DNA from: DASVDE01 sp036381235
GTDB taxonomy: Bacteria; Actinomycetota; Thermoleophilia; Solirubrobacterales; 70-9
NCBI GenBank assembly: GCA_036381235.1
Contig: DASVDE010000016.1
Span: forward strand, 1-64,000
DNA length: 64,000 bases
Direction of reading: 5' to 3'
A model generated the notes under the pieces. That model did no database searches, was not told where the DNA came from, and was given only the letters and a program-made list of their open reading frames with translations. This document shows, one piece after another, positions 1-7,869 of this stretch (within the stretch, counting starts at the first letter, position 1; every line of letters begins with the position of its first letter). The position numbers were made by a program, and so were the translations under genes.

Positions 1-381
1 CGGCACGTCCTCGCTCCCGCGTCCGGGCGTGCCGCCTGCCTCGTGGTGCGTGGGCGTGTATTCCTCGTCAGCGCCTCTCGGCGGGGGCTGCTCTTCGGAG
101 GCGGCACCCTTGTTTCTCCGGTTCGCGGCCGCGAAGGCCTCGCCGATCTGGGTCTTGCAGGCGAGGGTGGAGGAGCCGTTGATCTTGACGCCGCAGGAGC
201 CGCAGATCGCCGCCCGGCAGGAGCAGCGGACGCCGAGCGAGCCGTCGTCGCGGTCCTTCGCCTGGAGCAGGCCGTCGAGGACGGAGAGAGAGGGATCGAG
301 CTCGACGTCGAACTGCTCCCAGTAGGGCCCCTCGCCGGCCTCCGGCTGGTAACGGCGGACTTTCAGCGTGTAGGAGGCCAT
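1..381 (-). CDS. sdhB: Succinate dehydrogenase/fumarate reductase iron-sulfur subunit, 3' part outside window
   Basis: This subunit passes electrons from the flavoprotein through Fe-S clusters toward quinone in the TCA cycle and respiratory chain. Only the first 127 residues are in the window; the frame is open to base 1. The plant-type [2Fe-2S] loop is clear: CSCRAAICGSCG near residues 53-64, followed by a fourth Cys in LACKTQ. It starts with ATG four bases after the sdhA stop, so the two are translationally linked. After TQIGEAFAAANRR the protein enters a low-complexity stretch rich in Pro, Glu and Gly (about residues 88-127) where family members usually go quickly to the second Fe-S domain; this looks like an in-frame insertion and shares a 19-base DNA segment with the MMPL gene. 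The 4Fe-4S/3Fe-4S domain is not visible here. Confidence 0.9.
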   Translation of the reverse strand, partial: MASYTLKVRRYQPEAGEGPYWEQFDVELDPSLSVLDGLLQAKDRDDGSLGVRCSCRAAICGSCGVKINGSSTLACKTQIGEAFAAANRRNKGAASEEQPPPRGADEEYTPTHHEAGGTPGRGSEDVP

Positions 382-385
382 CGTC

Positions 386-2074
386 CTAGTACTTCCTCTC
401 TTCGGGTTCCCACTGGGTGATCGTCACCTCTGAGTATGAGAGCTCCGGCCCCTCGGCTCCCAGCTGCAGGTCGATGTGCTTGAGCCACTCCTCGTCGTTT
501 CGCGCCGGGTGGTCCGTGCGGTACTGGGCCCCGCGGCTCTCCTTGCGCTCGAGGGCCGCGAGGCAGGTGCACTCGGCGTTGTCGAGCATGTATCCGAGCT
601 CGATCGCCGCCAGCAGGTCCTGGTTGAAGACGCTGCCCTTGTCGTCGATGTAGGCGCTCTGCGCCTCCTCCTTGAGGCGGCGCACCGTCTCCAGCGCCTC
701 CTGGATGCCGCCCTCGTTGCGGAAGACCGCCACGTGCTTGTCCATCGTCTGGCCGAGCTCCAGCTTGATCTCGGAGATGCGCCGGCCCGAGCCCTTCTCG
801 CGGGCGGCGATCGCCTCGATCGCGCGCCGCTCGGTCTCCAGGACCTCGCGCGAGGCGCGGCTCTGCTCGACCCGCTTGGCGCGTGCCGCCGCGTCGACGC
901 CGGAGCGGCGGCCGAAGATCAGCGTGTCGAGCAGCGAGTTGGCGCCGAGCCGGTTGCCGCCGTGGACCGAGACGCAGGCCACCTCGCCCGCGGCGTAGAG
1001 GCCGGGGATGTCGGTGCGGCCGTCGACGTCCGTCTTGACGCCGCCCATCGTGTAGTGGTTGCCCGGCTTGATGTGAATCGGTTCGCGGGTGATGTCGACG
1101 CCGGCGAAGTCGCGGCCGACCAGCACGATCTCGCGCAGGGCCTCGTGCACGCGCTTTTTCGGCACCACCGTGATGTCGAGCGCCACGGTGCCGTCGGGGA
1201 AGCCGCGTCCCTCGTCGATCTCCGTCTGCTCGGCTCGGGAGACGACGTCGCGTGAGGCCAGCTCCATCTTGTTGGGCGCGTAGCGCTCCATGAACCGCTC
1301 GCCCTTGGCGTTGAGCAGGTGGGCGCCCTCGCCGCGGGCGCCCTCGGTGATCAGGAAGCCCTTGCCCGCCAGCGTCGTCGGGTGGTACTGGATCATCTCC
1401 ATGTCCATCAGCTTGGCGCCGACCCGGTAGGCCATCGCGATCCCGTCACCGGTGCAGATCAGCGCGTTGGTGGTCGGCTTCCAGACCTGGCCGTTGCCGC
1501 CGCAGGCGAGGATCACCGACTTCGCCTCAAACAGCTCCATCGAGCCGTCGGAGATGTTGCGGGTGACGACGCCGCAGCACTCGCCGCTCTCGTCCATCGC
1601 CAGCGCCGTGCAGAACCATTCCTCGTAGCGGGCCACCTGCTCGGAGTGCTTCATCAGCTGCTCGTAGAGCACGTGCATGATCGCCTGGCCGGTGATGTCG
1701 GCGACGTAGTAGGTGCGTGCGGCGGAGGCGCCGCCGAAGGCGCGGGTGCCGAGCTTGCCTTCCTCGTTGCGGTGGAAGGTGACGCCGAGGTGCTCGAGGT
1801 GGAGGATCTCCTCCGGCGCCTCGCGGCACATGATCTCGATCGCGTCTTGGTCGCCCAGGTAATCGGATCCCTTGATCGTGTCGAAGGCGTGCGACTCCCA
1901 GGAGTCGCCGGGGTTGAGCGCCGCGTTGATCCCGCCCTGCGCGGCGTTGGAGTGCGAGCGCACCGGGTGCACCTTGCTGAGGATCCCGACCGATACGCCT
2001 TCCTCGGCGGCGGCGAGGGCGGCCCTCTGCCCGGCCAGGCCGGCACCGATCACTAGAACGTCATGAGTGGGCAC
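386..2074 (-). CDS. sdhA: Succinate dehydrogenase flavoprotein subunit
   Basis: Catalytic flavoprotein oxidising succinate to fumarate on the cytoplasmic face of the membrane complex. The 562-aa product has the FAD-binding GAGLAG at residues 10-15, SHSNAAQGG with the likely covalent-FAD histidine at residue 41, the substrate-site HPTTLAGKG segment, and RLGANSLLDTLIFGRRSG near the FAD-binding end. I chose GTG at 2074 because the protein then begins directly with the Rossmann strand (PTHDVLVIGAG), and a TAGAGT -10 box ends 8 bases upstream. An in-frame ATG at 2137 would add 21 residues unlike the family and would put the promoter inside the gene. sdhB follows after 4 bases; no sdhC/D lie on this side, so they would be expected elsewhere or beyond sdhB. 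Confidence 0.95.
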   Translation of the reverse strand: MPTHDVLVIGAGLAGQRAALAAAEEGVSVGILSKVHPVRSHSNAAQGGINAALNPGDSWESHAFDTIKGSDYLGDQDAIEIMCREAPEEILHLEHLGVTFHRNEEGKLGTRAFGGASAARTYYVADITGQAIMHVLYEQLMKHSEQVARYEEWFCTALAMDESGECCGVVTRNISDGSMELFEAKSVILACGGNGQVWKPTTNALICTGDGIAMAYRVGAKLMDMEMIQYHPTTLAGKGFLITEGARGEGAHLLNAKGERFMERYAPNKMELASRDVVSRAEQTEIDEGRGFPDGTVALDITVVPKKRVHEALREIVLVGRDFAGVDITREPIHIKPGNHYTMGGVKTDVDGRTDIPGLYAAGEVACVSVHGGNRLGANSLLDTLIFGRRSGVDAAARAKRVEQSRASREVLETERRAIEAIAAREKGSGRRISEIKLELGQTMDKHVAVFRNEGGIQEALETVRRLKEEAQSAYIDDKGSVFNQDLLAAIELGYMLDNAECTCLAALERKESRGAQYRTDHPARNDEEWLKHIDLQLGAEGPELSYSEVTITQWEPEERKY

Positions 2075-2082
2075 GAGCGCGC

Positions 2083-2088
2083 ACTCTA
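2083..2088 (-). promoter_or_regulatory. -10 box of sdhA (leaderless)
   Basis: TAGAGT fits TANNNT and ends 8 bases before the GTG start, predicting a transcript that begins at or next to the start codon. Confidence 0.5.
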
Positions 2089-2096
2089 TAGAGCCA

Positions 2097-2120
2097 AAAT
2101 CCGACCCCGCAGTCGGATTT
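2097..2120. promoter_or_regulatory. Perfect 9-bp inverted repeat, candidate operator
   Basis: AAATCCGAC, six-base spacer CCCGCA, then GTCGGATTT. It lies between the divergent sdhA and M50 genes, just upstream of the sdhA -10 box, so it is placed to bind a dimeric regulator rather than to end transcription. Confidence 0.45.
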
Positions 2121-2181
2121 GGGACGCGCTCCGGCATTGCCGGTGCAATAGGACGGGTAATGCCGGGAGCGGCGCTGGCCG

Positions 2182-2187
2182 TACCAT
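2182..2187 (+). promoter_or_regulatory. -10 box of the M50 protease gene (leaderless)
   Basis: TACCAT followed by 6 bases and then ATG. Confidence 0.45.
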
Positions 2188-2193
2188 TCAGGC

Positions 2194-3369
2194 ATGCTCG
2201 GCGGCAGCTCGATCACCCTCTTCCACGTCCGCGGGATCCGGATCGCGGTCGATTGGTCCTGGTTCCTGATCCTCTTCCTGGTGATCTTCTGGCTCTCGCG
2301 CTTCTACGGCGACGTCTTGGGTGAGTCCAGCTCCGCGGCCGTTCCCTTCGCCCTCGCGGTTGCAAGCGCGGTCGGCTTCTTCGGCTCGATCCTGCTGCAC
2401 GAGTTGGGGCACGCGATGGTCGCGCTGCGCAACGGGATCGGCATCTCCAGCATCCAGCTCTGGATCTTCGGTGGGATGGCGCGGATGGATCGCGAGTCCG
2501 ATTCGCCGGCGACAGAGTTCAAGGTCGCGATCGCCGGCCCCGCGGTGACCCTGGCGATAGTCGTCACGCTGGTCGCGGTCGGGCTGGCTGCCGCCGGCCC
2601 CACGGACTTCCGCGACGCGATGCTGGTCGAGAGCAATTCCGATGTTTCCGGCGTGCTGGCGATGATCGCCTGGCTCGCCTCGATCAACTTCCTGGTCCTC
2701 GTCTTCAACCTGCTGCCGGCCTTCCCGATGGACGGCGGCCGCGTCGCGCGGGCGATCGCCTGGTGGCGAACCGGGGACCGCACCACGGCGACCCGCTTCG
2801 CCGCCAACCTCGGCCGCGTCTTCGCCTACCTGTTCATGGGCGGCGGCTTGCTCCTCATCTTCGCCAATCAGATCTTTGCCGGGGTCTGGCTGGCGCTTAT
2901 CGGCTTCGTCATCAACGGCTCCGCGCGCGGAGCCGCGATGCAGACGGCGATCACCGGCAAGATCGAGGGGATGCGGGTCTCGGATGTGATGGACCGTGAA
3001 CCGGTGACGATCTCCGACGAGCTCAGCGTCGAGCGTGCCCTCGACGAGTACTTTCACCGTTATCGCTGGCCCTGGTTCCCGGTGGTGGATGCCGCTCATC
3101 ATTTCCTTGGGCTCGTGGTTCGCGATCGCGCCGACGAGGTGCCGGAGGTCTCGCGGGCGACCTCGCTGGTCGCCGACGTGCTCGAGCGCGATGACGGCAC
3201 CTTTCAGGTCCGTGAGGACGCGCCACTCGACACCCTGCTCTCCAACCAGAACCTGCGCCGCTTCGGTGCCCTGATGGCGGTCGACGCCGACGGCAGGCTC
3301 TCCGGCGTGATCACGGCAGAACAAGTCGGGCGGGCATTGAGGGACGCCTCTGGGGCAGCGTCGGGGTAG
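2194..3369 (+). CDS. Site-2-protease-like M50 membrane metalloprotease with CBS pair
   Basis: Intramembrane zinc protease of the M50 (SpoIVFB/Rip-like) group with a C-terminal CBS pair. The 391-aa product has several hydrophobic segments, the zinc motif HELGH at residues 69-73, and the second active-site motif NLLPAFPMDGGR beginning at residue 172, which supplies the Asp ligand. From about residue 245 two CBS repeats follow (MRVSDVMDREPVTISDE is typical), suggesting control by an adenine nucleotide. Substrates are unknown; families of this kind cleave membrane-bound anti-sigma factors or sporulation precursors. The start follows a TACCAT -10 box by six bases. Its stop codon TAG lies inside the left arm of hairpin repeat copy A, and the next gene is convergent. 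Confidence 0.9.
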   Translation: MLGGSSITLFHVRGIRIAVDWSWFLILFLVIFWLSRFYGDVLGESSSAAVPFALAVASAVGFFGSILLHELGHAMVALRNGIGISSIQLWIFGGMARMDRESDSPATEFKVAIAGPAVTLAIVVTLVAVGLAAAGPTDFRDAMLVESNSDVSGVLAMIAWLASINFLVLVFNLLPAFPMDGGRVARAIAWWRTGDRTTATRFAANLGRVFAYLFMGGGLLLIFANQIFAGVWLALIGFVINGSARGAAMQTAITGKIEGMRVSDVMDREPVTISDELSVERALDEYFHRYRWPWFPVVDAAHHFLGLVVRDRADEVPEVSRATSLVADVLERDDGTFQVREDAPLDTLLSNQNLRRFGALMAVDADGRLSGVITAEQVGRALRDASGAASG

Positions 3370-3464
3370 GGGTTCCGCTTAACTTTTTCGGTGGTGCGTC
3401 GGCGGGCCGTCCGAGATCGGAACGCCGAAAAAGCACAAGACGCTCCACCCCTACCCCGACGCTG
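3356..3464. repeat. Hairpin repeat, copy A (109 nt)
   Basis: Outer arms 3356-3373 and 3447-3464 form 18 perfect base pairs. Inner arms CTTTTTCGG (3383-3391) and CCGAAAAAG (3425-3433) form nine more, with a 33-base variable centre. Both convergent neighbours end inside it: the M50 TAG at 3367-3369 in the left arm and the dehydrogenase TAG (complement of 3451-3453) in the right arm. Related copies are at 17812-17921 and 37673-37783. It may act as a two-way terminator, or be a mobile palindromic repeat. Confidence 0.85.
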
Positions 3465-5121
3465 TCGGATGGTGCCTCTCGATGATTCGCTCAAAGCTGG
3501 TGGTAGCCGGCAACGTTCCGAAGGCCTGGCCCCAATCTCCATCCAGTCGGGAGGCGCAGAAGGCGTCGGCGGTCGCCTCGTCGCCGTAGCGAATTAGCAG
3601 CGAGGCCTGCAGGGCGAGGGCCATGCGCTCGACGAGCCGGCGGGCGCGGGCTTCGATGGTTTCGATGTCCCCCGGAAGGTCGTCGCGGAGGGAGGAGGCA
3701 TAGGCGTCGAGGCGTGGGTCTGAGCCGGCGGCGATCTCGGTGAAGAAGGCGTCCAGGGAGGCGGGCGTCTTGATCATCGCCCGCAGCACGTCGAGGCATT
3801 GGACGTTGCCCGAGCCTTCCCAGATCGAGTTGAGCGGGCTCTCGCGAAAGAGGCGGGGCATGCCGGACTCCTCGACGAAGCCATTCCCGCCCAGGCACTC
3901 GAGCGACTCGCCGGCGTGCATCGGAGCCCGCTTGCAGATCCAGTACTTGAGGACGGCATTGGCGATCCGCTTGAAGCTCTGGGCCTCCTCGTCGCCCGCG
4001 ATTGCCTCGTCGTAGGCGCGGGCGAGGCGCATCGCCGAGATCGTCGCCGCCTCCGACTCGACGCAGAGGTCGGCCAGCACGTTGCGCATCAGCGGCTGGT
4101 CGATCAGCTCGCGGCCGAAGACCGAGCGGTGGGAGGCGTGGTGGATCGCCCCCGCGACGCCCGCCCGCATCCCCGTCGCCCCACCCATCACGCAGTCGAG
4201 GCGGGTGTGGTTGACCATCTCGATGATCGTCGGCACCCCGGCGCCCTCCTCGCCCACCAGCCAGGCCGAGGCGGCGTCGAACTCGATCTCGCTGGAGGCG
4301 TTGGAGCGGTTGCCGAGCTTGTCCTTCAGCCGTTGCAGGCGGAAGCGGTTGCGCTCGCCGTCGGGGGTCCAGCGCGGGAAGAGGAAGCAGGAGATGCCGC
4401 CGTCGGCCTGGGCCAAGACGAGGAAGGTGTCGCACATCGGCGCCGACATGAACCACTTGTGGCCGGTCAGCTCGTACTCGGCGCCCGGCCCGCCGCCGTT
4501 GACCGGGCGGGCGACGGTCGTGTTCGCCCGCACGTCGGTGCCGCCCTGCTTCTCGGTCATCCCCATTCCGGCCAGGGCGCCGGGCTTATCCGGCGCCGGG
4601 ACGTTGCGCGGGTCATAGGCGGAGGAGAGGAAGCGCGGCTCCCACTCGGCCGCCAGCTCGGGCTGGTGCCGCAGGGCGGGGATCACCGAGTAGGTCATCG
4701 AGATCGGACAGCCGATTCCCGCCTCCGCCTGGGACATGCACATGAAGGCGGCGCCGCGGGCAACGTGCGCGCCCGGCCGCGGGTCCTTCCAGGGAGAGGA
4801 GTGCAACTCGTGCTCGACCGCCAACCCCAGCAGCTCGTGCCAGGCGGGATGGAACTCGACCTCGTCCACCCGGTGCCCATAGCGGTCGTGAGTGCGCAGC
4901 TTCGGCGGGTTCTCGTTGGCCTCTGCGCCGAGTCGCTGCGCGCGCTCGGACCCCGCCAGCTCGCCCACCGCGGAGATCCTCTGCTCGGCCCAGTCGGCGC
5001 CCTCGCGGCGCACGGCCTCGACCAGCGGTCGGTCGGCCTCGAAGACGTTGTAATCGACCAGCGGCGGCGGCTGGTTCGTCACCTCGTGTGTGCTCGCGCC
5101 CCGACTCTCGACCGTGGCCAT
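3451..5121 (-). CDS. Acyl-CoA dehydrogenase, AidB-like
   Basis: FAD-dependent acyl-CoA dehydrogenase superfamily protein closest in pattern to E. coli AidB. The N-terminus carries the AidB-type QPPPLVDYNVFEADRPL segment, then NPPKLRTHDRYGHRVDEVEF, FHPAWHELL, GMGMTEKQGG, KWFMSAPMCDTFLVLAQ and LKDKLGNRSNASSEIEFD, and finally CLGGNGFVEES and SIWEGSGN. The 556-aa length suits AidB. AidB is linked to alkylation-damage response, but its true substrate is unsettled; here it could equally be a plain acyl-CoA dehydrogenase. I chose ATG at 5121; a CACAAT -10-like box lies 7 bases upstream and contains the alternative ATG at 5130. It is divergent from icd with only 40 bases between starts. Its stop lies in hairpin copy A. 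Confidence 0.85.
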   Translation of the reverse strand: MATVESRGASTHEVTNQPPPLVDYNVFEADRPLVEAVRREGADWAEQRISAVGELAGSERAQRLGAEANENPPKLRTHDRYGHRVDEVEFHPAWHELLGLAVEHELHSSPWKDPRPGAHVARGAAFMCMSQAEAGIGCPISMTYSVIPALRHQPELAAEWEPRFLSSAYDPRNVPAPDKPGALAGMGMTEKQGGTDVRANTTVARPVNGGGPGAEYELTGHKWFMSAPMCDTFLVLAQADGGISCFLFPRWTPDGERNRFRLQRLKDKLGNRSNASSEIEFDAASAWLVGEEGAGVPTIIEMVNHTRLDCVMGGATGMRAGVAGAIHHASHRSVFGRELIDQPLMRNVLADLCVESEAATISAMRLARAYDEAIAGDEEAQSFKRIANAVLKYWICKRAPMHAGESLECLGGNGFVEESGMPRLFRESPLNSIWEGSGNVQCLDVLRAMIKTPASLDAFFTEIAAGSDPRLDAYASSLRDDLPGDIETIEARARRLVERMALALQASLLIRYGDEATADAFCASRLDGDWGQAFGTLPATTSFERIIERHHPTASG

Positions 5122-5146
5122 CAGGGTCATTGTGCCATTCCATCGA

Positions 5147-5152
5147 TAGCAT
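5147..5152 (+). promoter_or_regulatory. -10 box of icd (leaderless)
   Basis: TAGCAT, then nine bases, then the GTG start at 5162. Confidence 0.5.
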
Positions 5153-5161
5153 CGCGCGCCG

Positions 5162-6388
5162 GTGTCGGAGAAGATCCAAGTCAAGAACCCGATCGTCGAG
5201 CTCGACGGCGACGAGATGACCCGGATCATCTGGGCGTTCATCAAAGAGCAGCTGATCCTGCCCTACCTCGACGTCGAGCTGAAGTACTTCGACCTCGGAA
5301 TCGAGAGCCGCGACGCGACCCGCGATCAGATCACCGTCGACGCGGCCAACGCGATCAAGGAGCACGGCGTCGGAGTCAAGTGCGCCACCATCACCCCCGA
5401 CGAGGCGCGGGTCGAGGAGTTCGGGCTTCACGAGATGTACCGCTCGCCCAACGGGACGATCCGCAACATCCTCGGCGGGGTCATCTTCCGCGAGCCGATC
5501 GTGATCTCCAACGTCCCGCGCCTGGTGCCGGGCTGGACGAAGCCGATCGTGATCGGCCGCCACGCCTTCGGCGACCAGTACCGAGCGACGGACCTCGTCG
5601 TCCCGGGGGAGGGGGCGCTGACCCTCACCTTCACACCGAAGGACGGCTCCGAGCCGATCGAGCTGGATGTCTACGACTTCCCCGGCGGCGGCGTCGCGAT
5701 GGCGATGTACAACCTCGACGACTCGATTCGCGACTTCGCCCGCGCCTCGATGCGCTACGGGTTGGAGCGCGGCTACCCGGTCTACCTCTCGACCAAGAAC
5801 ACGATCATGAAGCGCTACGACGGCCGCTTCAAGGACATCTTCGCCGAGGTCTATGAGACCGAGTTCAAGGCCGACTTCGAAGCCGCCGGCCTCACCTACG
5901 AACACCGCTTGATCGACGATATGGTCGCCGCCGCGCTGAAGTGGGAGGGCGGTTACGTGTGGGCCTGCAAGAACTACGACGGCGACGTGCAGTCCGACAC
6001 CGTCGCCCAGGGCTTCGGCTCGCTCGGACTGATGACCAGCGTGCTGATGACCGCCGACGGCAAGACCTTCGAGGCGGAGGCCGCGCACGGCACCGTCACC
6101 CGCCACTACCGCCAGCACCAGCAGGGGAAGCCCACCTCGACCAACCCGATCGCCTCCATCTTCGCCTGGACCCGTGGTCTCGCCGCTCGCGGGCGGCTCG
6201 ATGACACCCCCGAGGTGTCACGGTTCGCCGAGGCTCTGGAGCGGGTATGCGTCGAAACGGTCGAAAGCGGCAAGATGACCAAAGACCTTGCCCTGCTGGT
6301 CGGCCCCGAGCAGGGGTACCAGACCACCCAGGAATTCCTCGCCTCGATCGACGAGAACCTCCAGTCGGCGATGGCGCACGCCCTCTAA
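5162..6388 (+). CDS. icd: NADP-dependent isocitrate dehydrogenase, dimeric type II
   Basis: Converts isocitrate to 2-oxoglutarate and CO2 in the TCA cycle, yielding NADPH. The 408-aa sequence is of the eukaryote-like homodimeric type: IVELDGDEMTRIIW at the N-terminus, SPNGTIRNILGG for substrate binding, RHAFGDQYRATD, LSTKNTIMKRYDGRFKDIF, and KNYDGDVQSDTVAQGFGSLG with the metal-binding aspartates. The GTG start is supported by a TAGCAT -10 box nine bases upstream. mdh follows after 25 bases on the same strand with its own ribosome binding site, so icd and mdh probably form one transcript, next to sdhAB on the other strand. Confidence 0.95.
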   Translation: MSEKIQVKNPIVELDGDEMTRIIWAFIKEQLILPYLDVELKYFDLGIESRDATRDQITVDAANAIKEHGVGVKCATITPDEARVEEFGLHEMYRSPNGTIRNILGGVIFREPIVISNVPRLVPGWTKPIVIGRHAFGDQYRATDLVVPGEGALTLTFTPKDGSEPIELDVYDFPGGGVAMAMYNLDDSIRDFARASMRYGLERGYPVYLSTKNTIMKRYDGRFKDIFAEVYETEFKADFEAAGLTYEHRLIDDMVAAALKWEGGYVWACKNYDGDVQSDTVAQGFGSLGLMTSVLMTADGKTFEAEAAHGTVTRHYRQHQQGKPTSTNPIASIFAWTRGLAARGRLDDTPEVSRFAEALERVCVETVESGKMTKDLALLVGPEQGYQTTQEFLASIDENLQSAMAHAL

Positions 6389-6413
6389 CCCACGATCCAC
6401 AGGAGAAGATTTC

Positions 6414-7400
6414 GTGAGCACTCCAGTCAAAGTCACCGTCACCGGCGCCGCCGGGCAGATCGGCTACGCGCTGTTGTTTCGGATCGCAAGCGGTCAGATG
6501 CTGGGGCCCGACACCCCGGTCGAGCTGAGTCTGCTGGAGATCCCCGACGCGGTGAAGGCAGCCGAGGGAACGGCGATGGAGTTGGAAGACTGCGCCTTTC
6601 CGCTGCTGCGCAAGATCGATATCTTCGACGACCCCGTGCAGGCCTTCGACGGTGTCAACGTCGGTCTCCTGGTCGGCGCCCGCCCACGCGGCCCGGGCAT
6701 GGAGCGCTCGGACCTGCTCGAGGCCAATGGCGGAATCTTCAAGCCTCAGGGTGAGGCGATTGCCGCCGGCGCTGCCCAGGATGTCCGGGTGCTGGTGGTT
6801 GGCAACCCGGCCAACACCAATTGTCTGATTGCGATGTCCAATGCCGACGGGGTCCCGCCGGAGCGCTTCACCGCAATGATGCGCCTCGACCACAACCGGG
6901 CCATCGCCCAGCTGGCGAACAAGCTCGGCAAGCAGGTCTCCGATGTGACCAACATGACCGTGTGGGGAAACCATTCGACAACCCAGTACCCGGACTTGGT
7001 CAACGCGAAGGTGGGTGGTGAGAGCGCCTGGGGCGCGGTCGACGACGAGGCTTGGATCGCGGATGAGTTCATTCCGAGGGTGGCCAAACGTGGCGCCGCG
7101 ATCATCGAGGCGCGTGGGGCCTCCAGTGCCGCCTCCGCGGCAAACGCAGCAGTCGATCACATCCATGACTGGGTTCTCGGCACACCCGAGGGCGACTGGG
7201 TCTCGATGGGTGTTCGGACCGATGGCTCCTATGGCGTCGAGGAGGGCATCGTCGCCGGACTCCCGTGTCGTTGTTCGGGTGGTGAGTGGTCGGTGGTCGA
7301 GGGCCTTGAGGTGCCTGAGTTCTCACGCGGGCGGATCGACGCCAGTGCGGCCGAATTGCGCGAGGAGCGCGAGGCGGTCGCCGGGTTGGGCCTGGTCTAG
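6414..7400 (+). CDS. mdh: Malate dehydrogenase
   Basis: Oxidises malate to oxaloacetate with NAD, closing the TCA cycle. The 328-aa protein is of the type found in actinobacteria and cytosol: TVTGAAGQIGYALLFRIASG for the nucleotide fold, VGARPRGPGMERSDLLEANG with substrate arginines, VGNPANTNCLIAM, MMRLDHNRA with the catalytic-loop Asp/Arg, and VWGNHSTTQYPD with the catalytic histidine. The GTG start is preceded by AGGAGAAG at a good distance. It is followed by a strong hairpin terminator shared with the convergent next gene. Confidence 0.96.
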   Translation: MSTPVKVTVTGAAGQIGYALLFRIASGQMLGPDTPVELSLLEIPDAVKAAEGTAMELEDCAFPLLRKIDIFDDPVQAFDGVNVGLLVGARPRGPGMERSDLLEANGGIFKPQGEAIAAGAAQDVRVLVVGNPANTNCLIAMSNADGVPPERFTAMMRLDHNRAIAQLANKLGKQVSDVTNMTVWGNHSTTQYPDLVNAKVGGESAWGAVDDEAWIADEFIPRVAKRGAAIIEARGASSAASAANAAVDHIHDWVLGTPEGDWVSMGVRTDGSYGVEEGIVAGLPCRCSGGEWSVVEGLEVPEFSRGRIDASAAELREEREAVAGLGLV

Positions 7401-7407
7401 GCACGAA

Positions 7408-7436
7408 AAAGGCCGGCCCGTTACGGGCCGGCCTTT
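7408..7436. terminator. Bidirectional intrinsic terminator
   Basis: A 13-bp perfect stem AAAGGCCGGCCCG with a three-base TTA loop, flanked by an A-run on the left and TTT on the right. It lies between convergent mdh and the DNA-binding protein gene and can serve both. Confidence 0.85.
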
Positions 7437-7456
7437 AGAGCAGTTATGCGAAGAAG

Positions 7457-7831
7457 CTATGCGGCGTTGTACTGACGCCCCTTCTTCTTGACACGTCCCT
7501 CCTTTTCGAGCTCGCCAAGAACCCGGTAGAGGTAGTTGGGCTTGATTTTCATCGTCTTGGCGATCTCTGAGGCAGTGATGCCGGGGTTCGCCTCGATCAG
7601 TTTCACTGCCTGATCGGCTCGAGTACCCCCACGACGGCCGCGACGGCGGCGCGGTGCGGATTTTTTGGATTTGGAGGTAGACCCTTTCGGGCGACCACGG
7701 CGACGTCCGCCTTTGCCCTCGATCAGGTTTGCGAGAGCACGCTCGACACGCTTACGCTCGTCATCAAGCTCGGCAAGGCGCTTTTCGAGCAGGTTGCGAG
7801 CCTCGTCGATCACATTGGAAATACTGGCCAT
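7457..7831 (-). CDS. AT-hook/winged-helix DNA-binding protein, likely nucleoid-associated
   Basis: Predicted small abundant DNA-binding protein. The 124 residues split into three parts: a charged helix (about 5-38, coiled-coil-like, for self-association), a basic linker with an AT-hook GRPKG at 46-50 and a second Arg/Gly patch RRRRGRRGG at 61-69, and a C-terminal winged-helix unit (about 70-124; ITASEIAKTMKIKPNYLYRV then a basic wing VKKKGRQY). This is the plan of H-NS or Lsr2-type proteins, with oligomerisation plus minor-groove binding, but no sequence identity to either is claimed. ATG at 7831 has a good upstream GGAAGAG. Two AGTGTGRCAC boxes lie 39-68 bases upstream and may be used for autoregulation. 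Confidence 0.7.
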   Translation of the reverse strand: MASISNVIDEARNLLEKRLAELDDERKRVERALANLIEGKGGRRRGRPKGSTSKSKKSAPRRRRGRRGGTRADQAVKLIEANPGITASEIAKTMKIKPNYLYRVLGELEKEGRVKKKGRQYNAA

Positions 7832-7869
7832 CTCTTCCTTTCAATGAGTAAAGGCGTCTGCCGCGCAAC

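Noticed and set aside
3356..3464. Hairpin repeats as ordinary Rho-independent terminators
   Set aside because: The T-run lies inside the element before the inner stem, not after the outer stem, and copy B lies at a promoter; a terminator role remains possible but does not explain the conserved asymmetric core.
3799..5856. A long plus-strand open frame (685 codons) over the AidB-like gene and into icd
   Set aside because: It is antisense to one well-supported gene and out of frame with another; its Arg/Asp/Val/Leu-rich translation is typical of high-GC shadow frames.
4613..6118. A 501-codon minus-strand frame through icd and the AidB-like gene
   Set aside because: Antisense to icd, whose motifs are complete; no recognisable domain.
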